In this document: positions 1 through 6,133 of the stretch, piece after piece | Layout of the letters: each line of letters begins with the position of its first letter | How positions within the stretch are numbered: position 1 is the first letter of the stretch | From: Bradyrhizobium sp. | GTDB lineage: Bacteria; Pseudomonadota; Alphaproteobacteria; Rhizobiales; Xanthobacteraceae | Direction: 5' to 3' | Length of the DNA: 8,229 bases | Assembly: GCA_028290305.1 (NCBI GenBank) | Contig: JAQGKC010000219.1 | Location: forward strand, 1 to 8,229 | Made by a program: the position numbers and the translations under genes | Notes under the pieces: model-generated | Database searches by the model: none | Told to the model about the DNA's origin: nothing | Seen by the model: only the letters and a program-made list of their open reading frames with translations

Positions 1-297
1 GGCGCCGGCGAGCCGAGGCTGCCGGAATTGCTCTCGAAGATGTCTCGCGTCGATCTGGTAGTGGTTGAAGGATTCAAAAAGGAGCCGCTTCGCAAGATCG
101 AGGTGCATCGCCTCGCCAACGGCAAGGCGATGCTGTTCCCGGACGATCCCGATATCGTCGGCATTGCGACCGACGCAACCCTGGAAACCGCGCTGCCGGT
201 CGCCCGTCTCGATGACATCCCGGCCATCGCCGCTATGATGCGGGCGTCCGCGATATCTGTCGAAGACGTGCTGGCGCGAAGCGTGCCCGAAAGCTGA
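1..297 (+). CDS. mobB: MobB, molybdopterin-guanine dinucleotide biosynthesis accessory protein (3' part)
   Basis: The reading frame is open from base 1, so the gene begins upstream and only its last 98 codons are present. The core DLVVVEGFKKEPLRKIEVHR (codons 18-37) matches the conserved MobB stretch that follows the P-loop GTPase part. The Walker A motif itself would lie upstream and is not visible. MobB is a small GTP-binding cytoplasmic protein thought to help MobA convert Mo-molybdopterin to the guanine dinucleotide form. That form is the bis-MGD cofactor needed by the formate dehydrogenase further along this window. moeA begins 8 bases after the stop, and its ribosome binding site overlaps this stop codon, so the two are almost certainly co-transcribed. 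The last 30 residues are a family-variable tail. I am sure of the family; the true start cannot be judged here. Confidence 0.93.
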   Translation, partial: GAGEPRLPELLSKMSRVDLVVVEGFKKEPLRKIEVHRLANGKAMLFPDDPDIVGIATDATLETALPVARLDDIPAIAAMMRASAISVEDVLARSVPES

Positions 298-301
298 GAG
301 G
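296..301 (+). promoter_or_regulatory. Ribosome binding site of moeA
   Basis: GAGAGG overlaps the mobB stop codon and lies 4 bases before the ATG at 306. It favours this start over the in-frame ATG pair at 348/351, which has no purine-rich sequence upstream. Confidence 0.7.
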
Positions 302-305
302 CAAC

Positions 306-1562
306 ATGGCACAATTGTCCGACGATTGTTTTGCCGTTGGCGGGCCGATGATGTCGGTCGATGAGGCCGTCGCAATTATCGCCGCGCGGGTGACGGCGGT
401 GCAGGACATCGAGACCGTTTCGCTCACCGAGATCGACGGGCGTATTCTGGCAAGCGACATTTCCGCTCCGTTGCCGCTGCCGCCATTCACCAATTCCGCC
501 GTCGATGGCTATGCGGTGCGGAGCGGCGATCTTCCGGTTCGAGAGGAAAAGGCGTTTTCGGTGACGGGACGTGTTCAAGCCGGCGCGTCGGCAGGCGAAG
601 CGATCCGGCCGGGCCACGCCGTGCGGATTTTTACCGGCGCGCCGATGCCGGAAGGTGCCGATACGGTGTTCATGCAGGAGGACGTGCGCACCGGTGAGGA
701 CGGCAAGGTCGTTCTGCCGGCCGGCCTGAAACCTGGCGCCAATGTGCGCCCCGCAGGCGAGGACGTTGCTGCCGGTTTTCCCGCACTCGCAGCAGGCCGC
801 CGCCTGCGGCCGCAGGATGTCGCACTCGCGGCCGCGTTCGGCCTGACGCATATCGAGGTGCGCAGGCGGATCCGCGTCGCGGTGTTTTCGACCGGCAACG
901 AACTGGTGTCGCCGGGAGCGCCGCGCGCCGCCGCGCAATTGTTCGATTCCAACCGCTTCATGCTGATGGCGATGCTTCGTCGATTAGGCTGCGAGGTCAG
1001 CGATCTCGGTATTCTCAGAGACGATCGCGCAACGCTGGCACGTGCCTTGAAGAACGTGGCTGATACCCACGACCTTATTCTCACCACCGGCGGGGTTTCG
1101 ACCGGCGAAGAGGACCACGTCAAGGCAGGCGTCGAGAGCGTCGGTACGCTTGTGCTGTGGCGGATGGCGATCAAGCCCGGGCGTCCCGTCGCGATGGGAA
1201 TTATCGGCGGCACGCCGTTCATCGGATTGCCGGGAAATCCGGTGGCGAGTTTCGTCACCTTTGTCCATGTGGTGCGGCCCACAGTGCTGGCGCTGTCGGG
1301 CGCCGCACAACAGCATCTGGTTCCGATGCCCGTCCGCGCCGCTTTCACCTACAAAAAGAAAATCGCACGCCGGGAATATGTCCGGGTCAACCTGCGCAGG
1401 GGTGAGAATGGCGTGCTCGAAGCGGCCAAATTTCCACGTGAGGGCGCGGGACTGCTGTCGTCGCTGGTCGACACCGACGGCCTGGTCGAACTCGGCGAAG
1501 AGGTGACGCAGGTCGGACCTGGCCAGATTGTTGGGTTTCTCAGCTATGCAAGCCTGATCTGA
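306..1562 (+). CDS. moeA: MoeA, molybdopterin molybdenumtransferase
   Basis: This 418-residue cytoplasmic protein has the usual length of MoeA. The family inserts molybdate into adenylylated molybdopterin, releasing AMP and giving Mo-molybdopterin. Motifs visible in order are PPFTNSAVDGYAV (59-71, with the conserved Asp67), IFTGAPMPEGADTVFMQED (108-126), STGNE (195-199), DSNRFML (214-220), TTGGVSTGEEDHVK (260-273, the MoCF-type pterin-binding loop) and KPGRPVAMG followed by GLPGNPVASF (307-316). These cover the N-terminal MoeA domains I/II, the MoCF-like domain III and the C-terminal beta-barrel domain IV (about 335-418). All key motifs look intact. The gene follows mobB by 8 bases and precedes a TusA-family gene, consistent with one operon. 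An alternative start at Met15/Met16 is possible but lacks a ribosome binding site. A gephyrin-like or paralogous MoeA acting on tungstate cannot be excluded from sequence. Confidence 0.97.
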   Translation: MAQLSDDCFAVGGPMMSVDEAVAIIAARVTAVQDIETVSLTEIDGRILASDISAPLPLPPFTNSAVDGYAVRSGDLPVREEKAFSVTGRVQAGASAGEAIRPGHAVRIFTGAPMPEGADTVFMQEDVRTGEDGKVVLPAGLKPGANVRPAGEDVAAGFPALAAGRRLRPQDVALAAAFGLTHIEVRRRIRVAVFSTGNELVSPGAPRAAAQLFDSNRFMLMAMLRRLGCEVSDLGILRDDRATLARALKNVADTHDLILTTGGVSTGEEDHVKAGVESVGTLVLWRMAIKPGRPVAMGIIGGTPFIGLPGNPVASFVTFVHVVRPTVLALSGAAQQHLVPMPVRAAFTYKKKIARREYVRVNLRRGENGVLEAAKFPREGAGLLSSLVDTDGLVELGEEVTQVGPGQIVGFLSYASLI

Positions 1563-1622
1563 CGGTCGTCGGTTCCGGCGATGGCCGTTGACGAGGCCAG
1601 CCCCGTTCGCCATCTTCCCCGC

Positions 1623-1874
1623 ATGGCCACGACAAAACTCGATCTTGCCGGACTCAAATGTCCTTTGCCGGCTTTGAAAACACGTAAGGCGTTGAAGGGG
1701 CTGACGCCGGGTGATTTTTTGGAAGTGCATTGCACCGATCCGCTGTCGGTGATCGACATCCCCAATCTGATCCGGGAAACCGGCGACAGAGTCGAGATCA
1801 CCGAACGCGGGGAACAGCGGATCGTGTTCCTGATCGAAAAGGCCGCGGGCCTTGCTGCGGCCACGCCATTATAG
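1623..1874 (+). CDS. TusA/SirA-like sulfur carrier protein
   Basis: With the ATG at 1623 the product has 83 residues, the normal size for TusA. It carries the family signature GLKCPLPALKTRKAL near the N-terminus, in which the CPxP cysteine (Cys13) is the persulfide-carrying residue. The fold continues with a VHCTDPLSVIDIP segment. TusA-family proteins pass sulfur from a cysteine desulfurase to acceptors. In E. coli, TusA serves tRNA 2-thiouridine synthesis and also affects Moco synthesis. Placement directly after moeA suggests, but does not prove, a cofactor-related job here. An in-frame ATG at 1581 would add 14 residues outside the conserved domain and start 18 bases after moeA. Neither start has a good ribosome binding site, so I chose 1623 by domain length. 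Translational coupling to moeA is likely. The closely similar YedF/YeeD-type carriers are an alternative assignment. Confidence 0.85.
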   Translation: MATTKLDLAGLKCPLPALKTRKALKGLTPGDFLEVHCTDPLSVIDIPNLIRETGDRVEITERGEQRIVFLIEKAAGLAAATPL

Positions 1875-1889
1875 CTCGGCATGGTTGCT

Positions 1890-1912
1890 AAGTCCGGGAA
1901 CCGCGACTTTTT
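1890..1912 (+). terminator. Weak rho-independent terminator-like hairpin after the tusA-like gene
   Basis: AAGTCCGG (1890-1897) pairs with CCGCGACTT (1901-1909) with one bulged C (1904) and a GAA loop. It is followed directly by a T tract to 1912. It starts 16 bases after the stop codon, the expected place for the end of the mobB-moeA-tusA unit. The stem is short, so termination may be partial. Confidence 0.45.
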
Positions 1913-1938
1913 GCCTATCGACACAGACCCGACCTTCT

Positions 1939-1990
1939 GTCCCAATTCGCCTTCTCCGCAGGGGTGCGGAGGTGGAATCGCGCCTGGGAC
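1939..1990. repeat. Imperfect palindromic intergenic repeat (REP-like)
   Basis: Three nested inverted arms are visible: GTCCCA/TGGGAC (1939-1944 and 1985-1990), ATTC/GAAT (1945-1948 and 1975-1978), and a perfect 7-base stem CTCCGCA/TGCGGAG (1954-1960 and 1965-1971) around a GGGG loop. The minus-strand core, CACCCCTGCGGAGAAGG, resembles an interspersed palindrome common between genes in Bradyrhizobium relatives. No T tract follows, so it is not a typical terminator. Only one copy is in the window, so its repeated nature rests on my recollection of related genomes. Confidence 0.55.
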
Positions 1991-2095
1991 GGGCGTGGTT
2001 TTCAAATCAAGACCTGCTCCTGCAGCGGGCATAATATGTTGCATCGGGTGTTAGAATTCTCGAATGCGCTTAGCGATCCTGGCGCATGTCGAAAA

Positions 2096-2123
2096 TTGCT
2101 GCGGAGCAGCAAGGGGAGCTGCT
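2096..2123 (+). promoter_or_regulatory. Two overlapping, mutually exclusive hairpins upstream of the transporter gene
   Basis: TTGCTGC (2096-2102) pairs perfectly with GCAGCAA (2106-2112) around a GGA loop. The same middle strand, AGCAGC (2105-2110), can instead pair with GCTGCT (2118-2123) around a 7-base loop. The two structures cannot form together. They end about 75 bases before the start codon, inside what is probably the 5' leader. A regulatory role is only inference. Confidence 0.4.
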
Positions 2124-2185
2124 ACGCTGTAAAGGGCTGAGGACGGGATCGTGGACGGCAGAAATGCCCGGCAAGGGCGGCTGTA

Positions 2186-2192
2186 GGGGAGG
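2186..2192 (+). promoter_or_regulatory. Ribosome binding site of the OFA transporter
   Basis: GGGGAGG lies 5 bases before the ATG at 2198. It is the strongest Shine-Dalgarno match in the window and fixes the start of the transporter. Confidence 0.8.
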
Positions 2193-2197
2193 TTTCA

Positions 2198-3853
2198 ATG
2201 ACGACGATTAGCAGCGCCAGGACTATGTCCGGCGCGGGGGCGGGTATCCTCGATCGCGAGCACACTATTGCAAGGGCCGGTTTCAATCGCTGGCTGGTGC
2301 CGCCGGCAGCACTCTGCATCCATCTTTGTATAGGTATGGCCTATGGCTTCAGCGTGTTCTGGCTGCCGCTGTCGCGTGCGATCGGCCTGACGGCCCCGAA
2401 GGCCTGTCCGGACATGACGCTCATGCAGGAGTTGTTCACCACCACCTGCGACTGGAAAGTGGCCAGCCTTGGGTGGATGTTCACGCTGTTCTTCGTGCTG
2501 CTTGGCGTTTCGGCCGCGATCTGGGGCGGCTGGCTCGAACGCGTCGGCCCTCGCAAGGCCGGCGTCGTTGCGGCGCTATGCTGGGCTGGCGGCCTGTTGA
2601 TCGGCGCATTCGGTGTTTACGTTCATCAGCTCTGGATCATGTGGCTTGGCGCCGGCGTGATTGGCGGCGTCGGTCTCGGTCTCGGTTACATTTCCCCGGT
2701 TTCGACGCTGATTAAATGGTTCCCCGACCATCGCGGCATGGCGACCGGTTTTGCCATCGCAGGTTTCGGCGGTGGCGCCATGATCGGCGCGCCGCTGGCG
2801 AATATCCTGATTAACTACTTCAAGACTCCCACGTCGGTCGGGGTCTGGGAGACCTTCGCCACCATGGGCGTGATCTATTTCGTCTTTATGATGATCGGCG
2901 CGTTTGCTTATCGGGTCTCACCGGCTGGCTGGCAGCCTGAAGGCTGGACCGCCCCGGCAAAAGCCAATGCGATGATCTCGACCAAAAACGTTCATCTCGA
3001 TAACGCGCACAAGACACCACAGTTCTGGCTGATCTGGTGGGTGCTCTGCCTGAACGTTTCGGCGGGCATCGGCGTGATCGGCATGGCGTCCCCGATGTTG
3101 CAGGAGATCTTCGCGGGTAAACTGATCGGGTTGCCTGCCGTCGGCTTCAACGCGCTGACCGGTGAGCAGAAGGCAACGATCGCTGCGATCGCGGCAGGCT
3201 TTGCCGGCTTGCTGTCGCTGTTCAACATTGGTGGCCGGGTGTTCTGGGCGTCGCTGTCGGATTATATCGGCCGCAAGAACACTTATTACTGCTTCTTCCT
3301 GCTCGGCATTGCGTTTTACGCGCTCGCGCCGACTTTCGCAGCCATGGGCTCGAAGCTGCTCTTCGTTCTCGGCTTCGGCATCATCCTGTCGATGTATGGC
3401 GGCGGCTTCGCGACGGTGCCGGCCTATCTCGCCGACATGTTCGGCACGCAGTTCGTCGGTGCCATTCACGGGCGGCTACTGACGGCGTGGTCGACCGCCG
3501 GCATCATCGGTCCTGTCGTGGTGAACTACATCCGCGAGTTTCAGCTCGCGGCCGGCGTTCCGCGCGACCAGCTCTACAACACCACCATGTACATTCTGTG
3601 CGCCATGCTGATCGCCGGTCTGATCTGCAACTATCTGATCAAACCGGTCGATCCGAAGTGGCACATGAGCGCGGAAGAAGTCGCGAAGCTGCAGGCGGCG
3701 ACCGCGAAGAGCTCGGCCTCGACGCCGTCGGGTTCGTTCGGGATCGGCAAGGGCGGCTTCGACGTCAAGGCCGTGCTGTTCTGGATCTTCGTCGGCGTCC
3801 CGCTCGCCTGGGGCGTGTGGAAGACATTGGAAAGTGCGGTCAAGATCTTCTGA
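2198..3853 (+). CDS. OFA-family MFS transporter (oxalate/formate antiporter-like), long form
   Basis: This inner-membrane protein of 551 residues has the MFS layout. The first membrane segment is at about 33-56. MFS motif A occurs after TM2 (GGWLERVGPRK, 110-120) and, in the second half, as GRVFWASLSDYIGRK (346-360). Glycine-rich segments at 150-165 and 185-200 (GFGGGAMIGAP) are typical of the oxalate/formate antiporter family. Transport of oxalate, formate or a related carboxylate is family inference. The next genes encode formate dehydrogenase, which makes a C1-acid substrate plausible. At 551 residues it is far longer than the roughly 420-residue Oxalobacter OxlT. The extra length comes from an N-terminal tail, a 60-88 loop with Cys70 and Cys84, a Ser/Ala/Gly-rich linker (about 498-523) and an added C-terminal hydrophobic segment (524-542). 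Arg347 sits where OxlT has its substrate arginine in TM8. The TM11 lysine of OxlT appears to be Trp431 (TAWSTAGIIGP). It is transcribed separately from moeA, judging by the gap, and ends at a good terminator. Confidence 0.87.
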   Translation: MTTISSARTMSGAGAGILDREHTIARAGFNRWLVPPAALCIHLCIGMAYGFSVFWLPLSRAIGLTAPKACPDMTLMQELFTTTCDWKVASLGWMFTLFFVLLGVSAAIWGGWLERVGPRKAGVVAALCWAGGLLIGAFGVYVHQLWIMWLGAGVIGGVGLGLGYISPVSTLIKWFPDHRGMATGFAIAGFGGGAMIGAPLANILINYFKTPTSVGVWETFATMGVIYFVFMMIGAFAYRVSPAGWQPEGWTAPAKANAMISTKNVHLDNAHKTPQFWLIWWVLCLNVSAGIGVIGMASPMLQEIFAGKLIGLPAVGFNALTGEQKATIAAIAAGFAGLLSLFNIGGRVFWASLSDYIGRKNTYYCFFLLGIAFYALAPTFAAMGSKLLFVLGFGIILSMYGGGFATVPAYLADMFGTQFVGAIHGRLLTAWSTAGIIGPVVVNYIREFQLAAGVPRDQLYNTTMYILCAMLIAGLICNYLIKPVDPKWHMSAEEVAKLQAATAKSSASTPSGSFGIGKGGFDVKAVLFWIFVGVPLAWGVWKTLESAVKIF

Positions 3854-3870
3854 GCGTCGGCTGCGTGCTC

Positions 3871-3917
3871 GCGGGACGGTAAAAAATCTTATCGTCCCGC
3901 TGCGCTTTTCGTCTTTT
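3871..3917 (+). terminator. Rho-independent terminator after the OFA transporter
   Basis: GCGGGACGGTAA (3871-3882) pairs with TTATCGTCCCGC (3889-3900). This is a 12-base-pair stem with one G-T pair and a 6-base loop. It is followed by T-rich sequence with two TTTT runs (3906-3909 and 3914-3917). It starts 17 bases after the stop codon. Confidence 0.75.
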
Positions 3918-3954
3918 CCGTTCAATCCAACGCCAAGATCAAAGGGAATTTCCC

Positions 3955-4215
3955 ATGCTTCGCACCAGTGTTTGCCTCGCCGCCATGCTTGTTGTCTCTG
4001 GCGCGCTTTTCACCGCCTCGGCCCAGACGACGGCTCCGACCCCGGAACCGAAGCCGTCGAGGATGAAACTGACCGTCGAACGCCTCAAGGAGATGCGCGC
4101 GAAGTGGGTTCAGAACAGACCCAAGATGAAGGCCTGCCGCAAAGAGGTCAGGTCGAAGGGGCTGACCGGCGACGATCGTTGGTTCTACATGGAAGGCTGC
4201 ATGACCAAAACCTGA
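3955..4215 (+). CDS. Small exported PsiF-repeat-like protein
   Basis: The 86-residue product begins with a clear Sec signal peptide: a short positive start (MLR), a hydrophobic core to about residue 20, and an ASA cleavage site after residue 23. The mature protein of about 63 residues should be periplasmic. It has a Pro/Thr-rich stretch and then a charged domain. The C-terminal part, KACRKEVRSKGLTGDDRWFYMEGC, has the pattern Cys-x20-Cys with a central G-L-x-G-D-x-R motif, which resembles one PsiF repeat. PsiF is known in E. coli as a phosphate-starvation-inducible protein of unknown biochemical role, so no function can be given. Cys61 and Cys82 could form a disulfide. A GGGA ribosome binding site lies 7 bases upstream (3944-3947), inside a near-palindrome GGGAATTTCCC. 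The gene stands between a terminator and a strong hairpin, so it is probably a single-gene unit. Confidence 0.75.
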   Translation: MLRTSVCLAAMLVVSGALFTASAQTTAPTPEPKPSRMKLTVERLKEMRAKWVQNRPKMKACRKEVRSKGLTGDDRWFYMEGCMTKT

Positions 4216-4251
4216 CGCGGCTTTGTTCGTTAAATGGACTGCTTGGCTCGT

Positions 4252-4284
4252 GGGGGCGCGACAGTGCAGAGCTGTCGGGCCCCT
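4252..4284. terminator. Strong hairpin without T tract after the PsiF-like gene
   Basis: GGGGGCGCGACAG (4252-4264) pairs with CTGTCGGGCCCCT (4272-4284) around a 7-base loop. There are twelve pairs, one G-G mismatch and one terminal G-T pair. It is 37 bases after the stop codon. No T tract follows on either strand, so it may act as an mRNA-stabilising end or a weak transcription barrier rather than a classic terminator. Confidence 0.45.
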
Positions 4285-4298
4285 CAAATCATTGTAAA

Positions 4299-4333
4299 CT
4301 TGGCATTTTCTTGTTGGCATCTGGCATACCAAG
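4299..4333 (+). promoter_or_regulatory. Repeated TGGCAT / TTGG-CCAA region upstream of the FDH operon (candidate operator)
   Basis: TGGCAT occurs three times in 27 bases (4301-4306, 4315-4320, 4322-4327). TTGG (4314-4317) and CCAA (4329-4332) form a dyad with an 11-base spacer. A wider dyad, CTTGGCAT/ATACCAAG (4299-4306 and 4326-4333), matches at 7 of 8 positions. The region is 40-75 bases before the beta-subunit start, where an activator site would be expected. LysR-type regulators (FdsR) control fds operons in some other bacteria, but no regulator gene is in this window. Confidence 0.35.
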
Positions 4334-4371
4334 CCTTAGAGTCGATCTAAAGTAAACGGGATTGAAGTTCG

Positions 4372-6066
4372 ATGAGTCACGATGTGCAGCAGGTCCGCTC
4401 GTTCGAGCATCCCGGCGAGGGCCGCCGGCGGGCCAAATCGACTCCCAAGGGTCGCCAGATCGATCCGACGGCCGCGCAGGAGATCGAAGTCCTGCTCGGC
4501 GACCGGCCGCGGCGGCGCGACTTGCTGATCGAGCATCTGCACCTGATCCAGGACAAATATCACCAGATTTCCGCGGCCCACCTCGCAGCCCTTGCTGACG
4601 CGATGAAGCTGGCGTTTGCGGAAGTGTTCGAGAGCGCGACCTTCTATGCGCATTTCGACGTGGTGAAGGAGGGCGAGCCTGATATCGCGCCACTGACCAT
4701 TCGGGTCTGCGACTCCCTGACCTGCGCGATGCTGGGCGCCGAAAAATTGCTGCATGACTTGCAGACCAGCGCCGGCCCGGGCATTCGGGTGGTGCGCGCG
4801 CCCTGTGTCGGGCGCTGCGATACCGCGCCGGCGGCCGAGGTCGGCCATCACTTTGTCGATCACGCCAGTGTTGCGAGCGTGCTTGCGGCGGTGAAGAGCG
4901 GCGATACCCACGCTCATCTGCCCGGCTATGTCGATTATGACGCCTATGTCGCCGGCGGTGGCTATGTGCTGCTGAAGCGACTGCGCTCCGGCGAGTTGGC
5001 GAAGGAAGATCTGCTGAAGGCGCTCGACGACGCGTCCCTGCGTGGTCTTGGTGGTGCGGGTTTTCCGACGGGACGAAAGTGGCGCGCGGTGCTCGGCGAG
5101 CCCGGGCCGCGGCTGATGGCGGTTAACGGCGACGAGGGCGAGCCCGGAACGTTCAAGGATCGCTATTATCTCGAGACCGACCCGCATCGCTTTCTCGAGG
5201 GCATGCTGATCGGCGCGCATGTGGTGGAAGCACCCGATATCTACATCTACATCCGCGACGAATATCCGGCCTCACGCGAAATTCTCGAACGCGAGATCGC
5301 CAAATTGCCGCCGGGCGGACCGGTGCTGCACATGCGGCGTGGCGCCGGCGCCTATATCTGCGGCGAGGAATCCTCGCTCCTGGAAAGCATCGAAGGCAAA
5401 CGCGGCTTGCCGCGGCACAAGCCGCCATATCCGTTCCAGGTCGGGCTGTTCGGATTGCCGACGCTGATCAACAACATCGAGACGCTGTGGTGGGTGCGCG
5501 ACATCGTTGAAAAAGGCGCGGAATGGTGGAAGAGCCAAGGCCGCAACGACCGTCACGGCCTGCGCAGCTATTCGGTCTCGGGACGGGTAAAAAATCCCGG
5601 CATGAAGCTGGCGCCGGCGGGCATCACTGTGCGCGAGTTGATCGACGAGTTCTGCGGCGGCATGGCCGATGGACATATCTTCCACGCTTATCTGCCGGGC
5701 GGCGCCTCCGGCGGCATTCTGCCAGCAGCGATGGACGATATTCCGCTCGACTTCGGCACCTTGGAAAAATACGGCTGCTTCATCGGCTCCGCCGCGGTCA
5801 TCATCCTGTCCGAGCGGGACAGCGTGAAGGGTGCGGCGCTGAACCTGATGCGTTTCTTCGAAGACGAAAGCTGCGGCCAGTGCACGCCCTGCCGCGTCGG
5901 CACCCAGAAGGCCGCGCTGCTGATGGAAAGACCGGTCTGGAACCGCGAATTGCTCGACGAATTGAGTCAGGCGATGCGGGATGCCTCGATCTGCGGTCTC
6001 GGCCAGGCGGCCTCGAATCCGCTGACCACAGTCATTAAATATTTTCCGGAAGAATTCGTGCCATGA
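4372..6066 (+). CDS. fdsB: NAD-dependent formate dehydrogenase beta subunit, fused NuoE-like/NuoF-like (FdsG-FdsB) protein
   Basis: This 564-residue cytoplasmic protein is the diaphorase half of the enzyme. It takes electrons from the alpha subunit and reduces NAD+ at FMN. Residues about 35-175 are a NuoE/FdsG-like thioredoxin-fold [2Fe-2S] domain with Cys113, Cys118, Cys145 and Cys149 (Cx4C...Cx3C). Residues about 190-564 are NuoF/FdsB-like. This part has a glycine-rich nucleotide loop LRGLGGAGFPTGRKW (223-237), the FMN/NADH segment NGDEGEPGTFKDR (252-264), GAGAYICGEE (324-333) and a C-terminal [4Fe-4S] site with Cys501, Cys504, Cys507 and Cys541. In fdsGBACD-type operons these are two proteins. 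Here they form one chain, as in the two-subunit FDH1 of Methylobacterium extorquens. The first 35 residues are basic and polar, without a recognised domain. Only a weak ribosome binding site (GGGA, 4358-4361) is seen. The stop codon overlaps an ATG at 6063. All cofactor ligands are present, so the enzyme half looks functional. Confidence 0.96.
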   Translation: MSHDVQQVRSFEHPGEGRRRAKSTPKGRQIDPTAAQEIEVLLGDRPRRRDLLIEHLHLIQDKYHQISAAHLAALADAMKLAFAEVFESATFYAHFDVVKEGEPDIAPLTIRVCDSLTCAMLGAEKLLHDLQTSAGPGIRVVRAPCVGRCDTAPAAEVGHHFVDHASVASVLAAVKSGDTHAHLPGYVDYDAYVAGGGYVLLKRLRSGELAKEDLLKALDDASLRGLGGAGFPTGRKWRAVLGEPGPRLMAVNGDEGEPGTFKDRYYLETDPHRFLEGMLIGAHVVEAPDIYIYIRDEYPASREILEREIAKLPPGGPVLHMRRGAGAYICGEESSLLESIEGKRGLPRHKPPYPFQVGLFGLPTLINNIETLWWVRDIVEKGAEWWKSQGRNDRHGLRSYSVSGRVKNPGMKLAPAGITVRELIDEFCGGMADGHIFHAYLPGGASGGILPAAMDDIPLDFGTLEKYGCFIGSAAVIILSERDSVKGAALNLMRFFEDESCGQCTPCRVGTQKAALLMERPVWNRELLDELSQAMRDASICGLGQAASNPLTTVIKYFPEEFVP

Positions 6067-6070
6067 GCAT

Positions 6071-6117
6071 CGCGTGTTCCTATCGCAAAACCGGTACCCA
6101 CTTTTGCAGAACACGCG
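6071..6117. repeat. Rhizobial palindromic intergenic repeat between the two FDH subunit genes
   Basis: A perfect 9-base inverted arm, CGCGTGTTC/GAACACGCG (6071-6079 and 6109-6117), encloses a second arm, GCAAAA/TTTTGC (6085-6090 and 6102-6107). The 11-base loop carries the palindrome GGTACC. The core AAAACCGGTACCCACTTTT closely resembles an interspersed element I recall as very common between genes in Rhizobiales, with the form AAAACCGGTTCCCACTTTT. It occupies nearly all of the gap between the FDH genes and would form a stable hairpin in their shared mRNA. This is the only copy in the window. Confidence 0.75.
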
Positions 6118-6120
6118 CTA

Positions 6121-6126
6121 GAGAGG
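6121..6126 (+). promoter_or_regulatory. Ribosome binding site of fdsA
   Basis: GAGAGG lies 7 bases before the ATG at 6134 and just outside the palindromic repeat. It supports this start, which also coincides with the first strand of the [2Fe-2S] domain. Confidence 0.75.
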
Positions 6127-6133
6127 CCGCGGA

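Larger units (their letters stand above)
1875..2197. other. Intergenic region between the Moco block and the OFA transporter
   Basis: These 323 bases hold the weak terminator hairpin, the palindromic repeat, two overlapping hairpins and the transporter's ribosome binding site, all listed separately. I see no convincing protein gene. A 34-codon ATG frame at 2036-2140 lacks a ribosome binding site. I could not recognise a clear -35/-10 promoter, although the start of a separate transcription unit is expected here. Confidence 0.6.

Noticed and set aside
1581..1622. Longer start for the TusA-like gene at the ATG at 1581
   Set aside because: It adds 14 residues outside the conserved domain, with no ribosome binding site. 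The 83-residue form matches the family length, though the longer start is not excluded.
1544..2044. A 166-codon minus-strand frame across the TusA-like gene and the palindromic repeat
   Set aside because: It is antisense to a gene with a clear CPxP motif. Its N-terminal PPPHPCGEG stretch is the known artefact of translating this type of repeat.
2080..2100. Sigma-54-like promoter, TGGCGC followed by TTGCT
   Set aside because: The spacer is 10 bases instead of the required 5, so the two elements would not lie on the correct face.
4301..4316. Sigma-54-like promoter before the FDH operon (TGGCAT-N5-TGTT)
   Set aside because: The spacing fits but the essential GC of the -12 element is missing.
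3834..4355. A 173-codon plus-strand frame spanning the terminator and the PsiF-like gene
   Set aside because: It crosses a strong terminator hairpin and lies out of frame with the signal-peptide-bearing small gene. Its product has no family resemblance.
4336..5220. A 294-codon minus-strand frame opposite the beta-subunit gene
   Set aside because: Same reason: it is antisense to a gene with clear family motifs, and it has no domain of its own.
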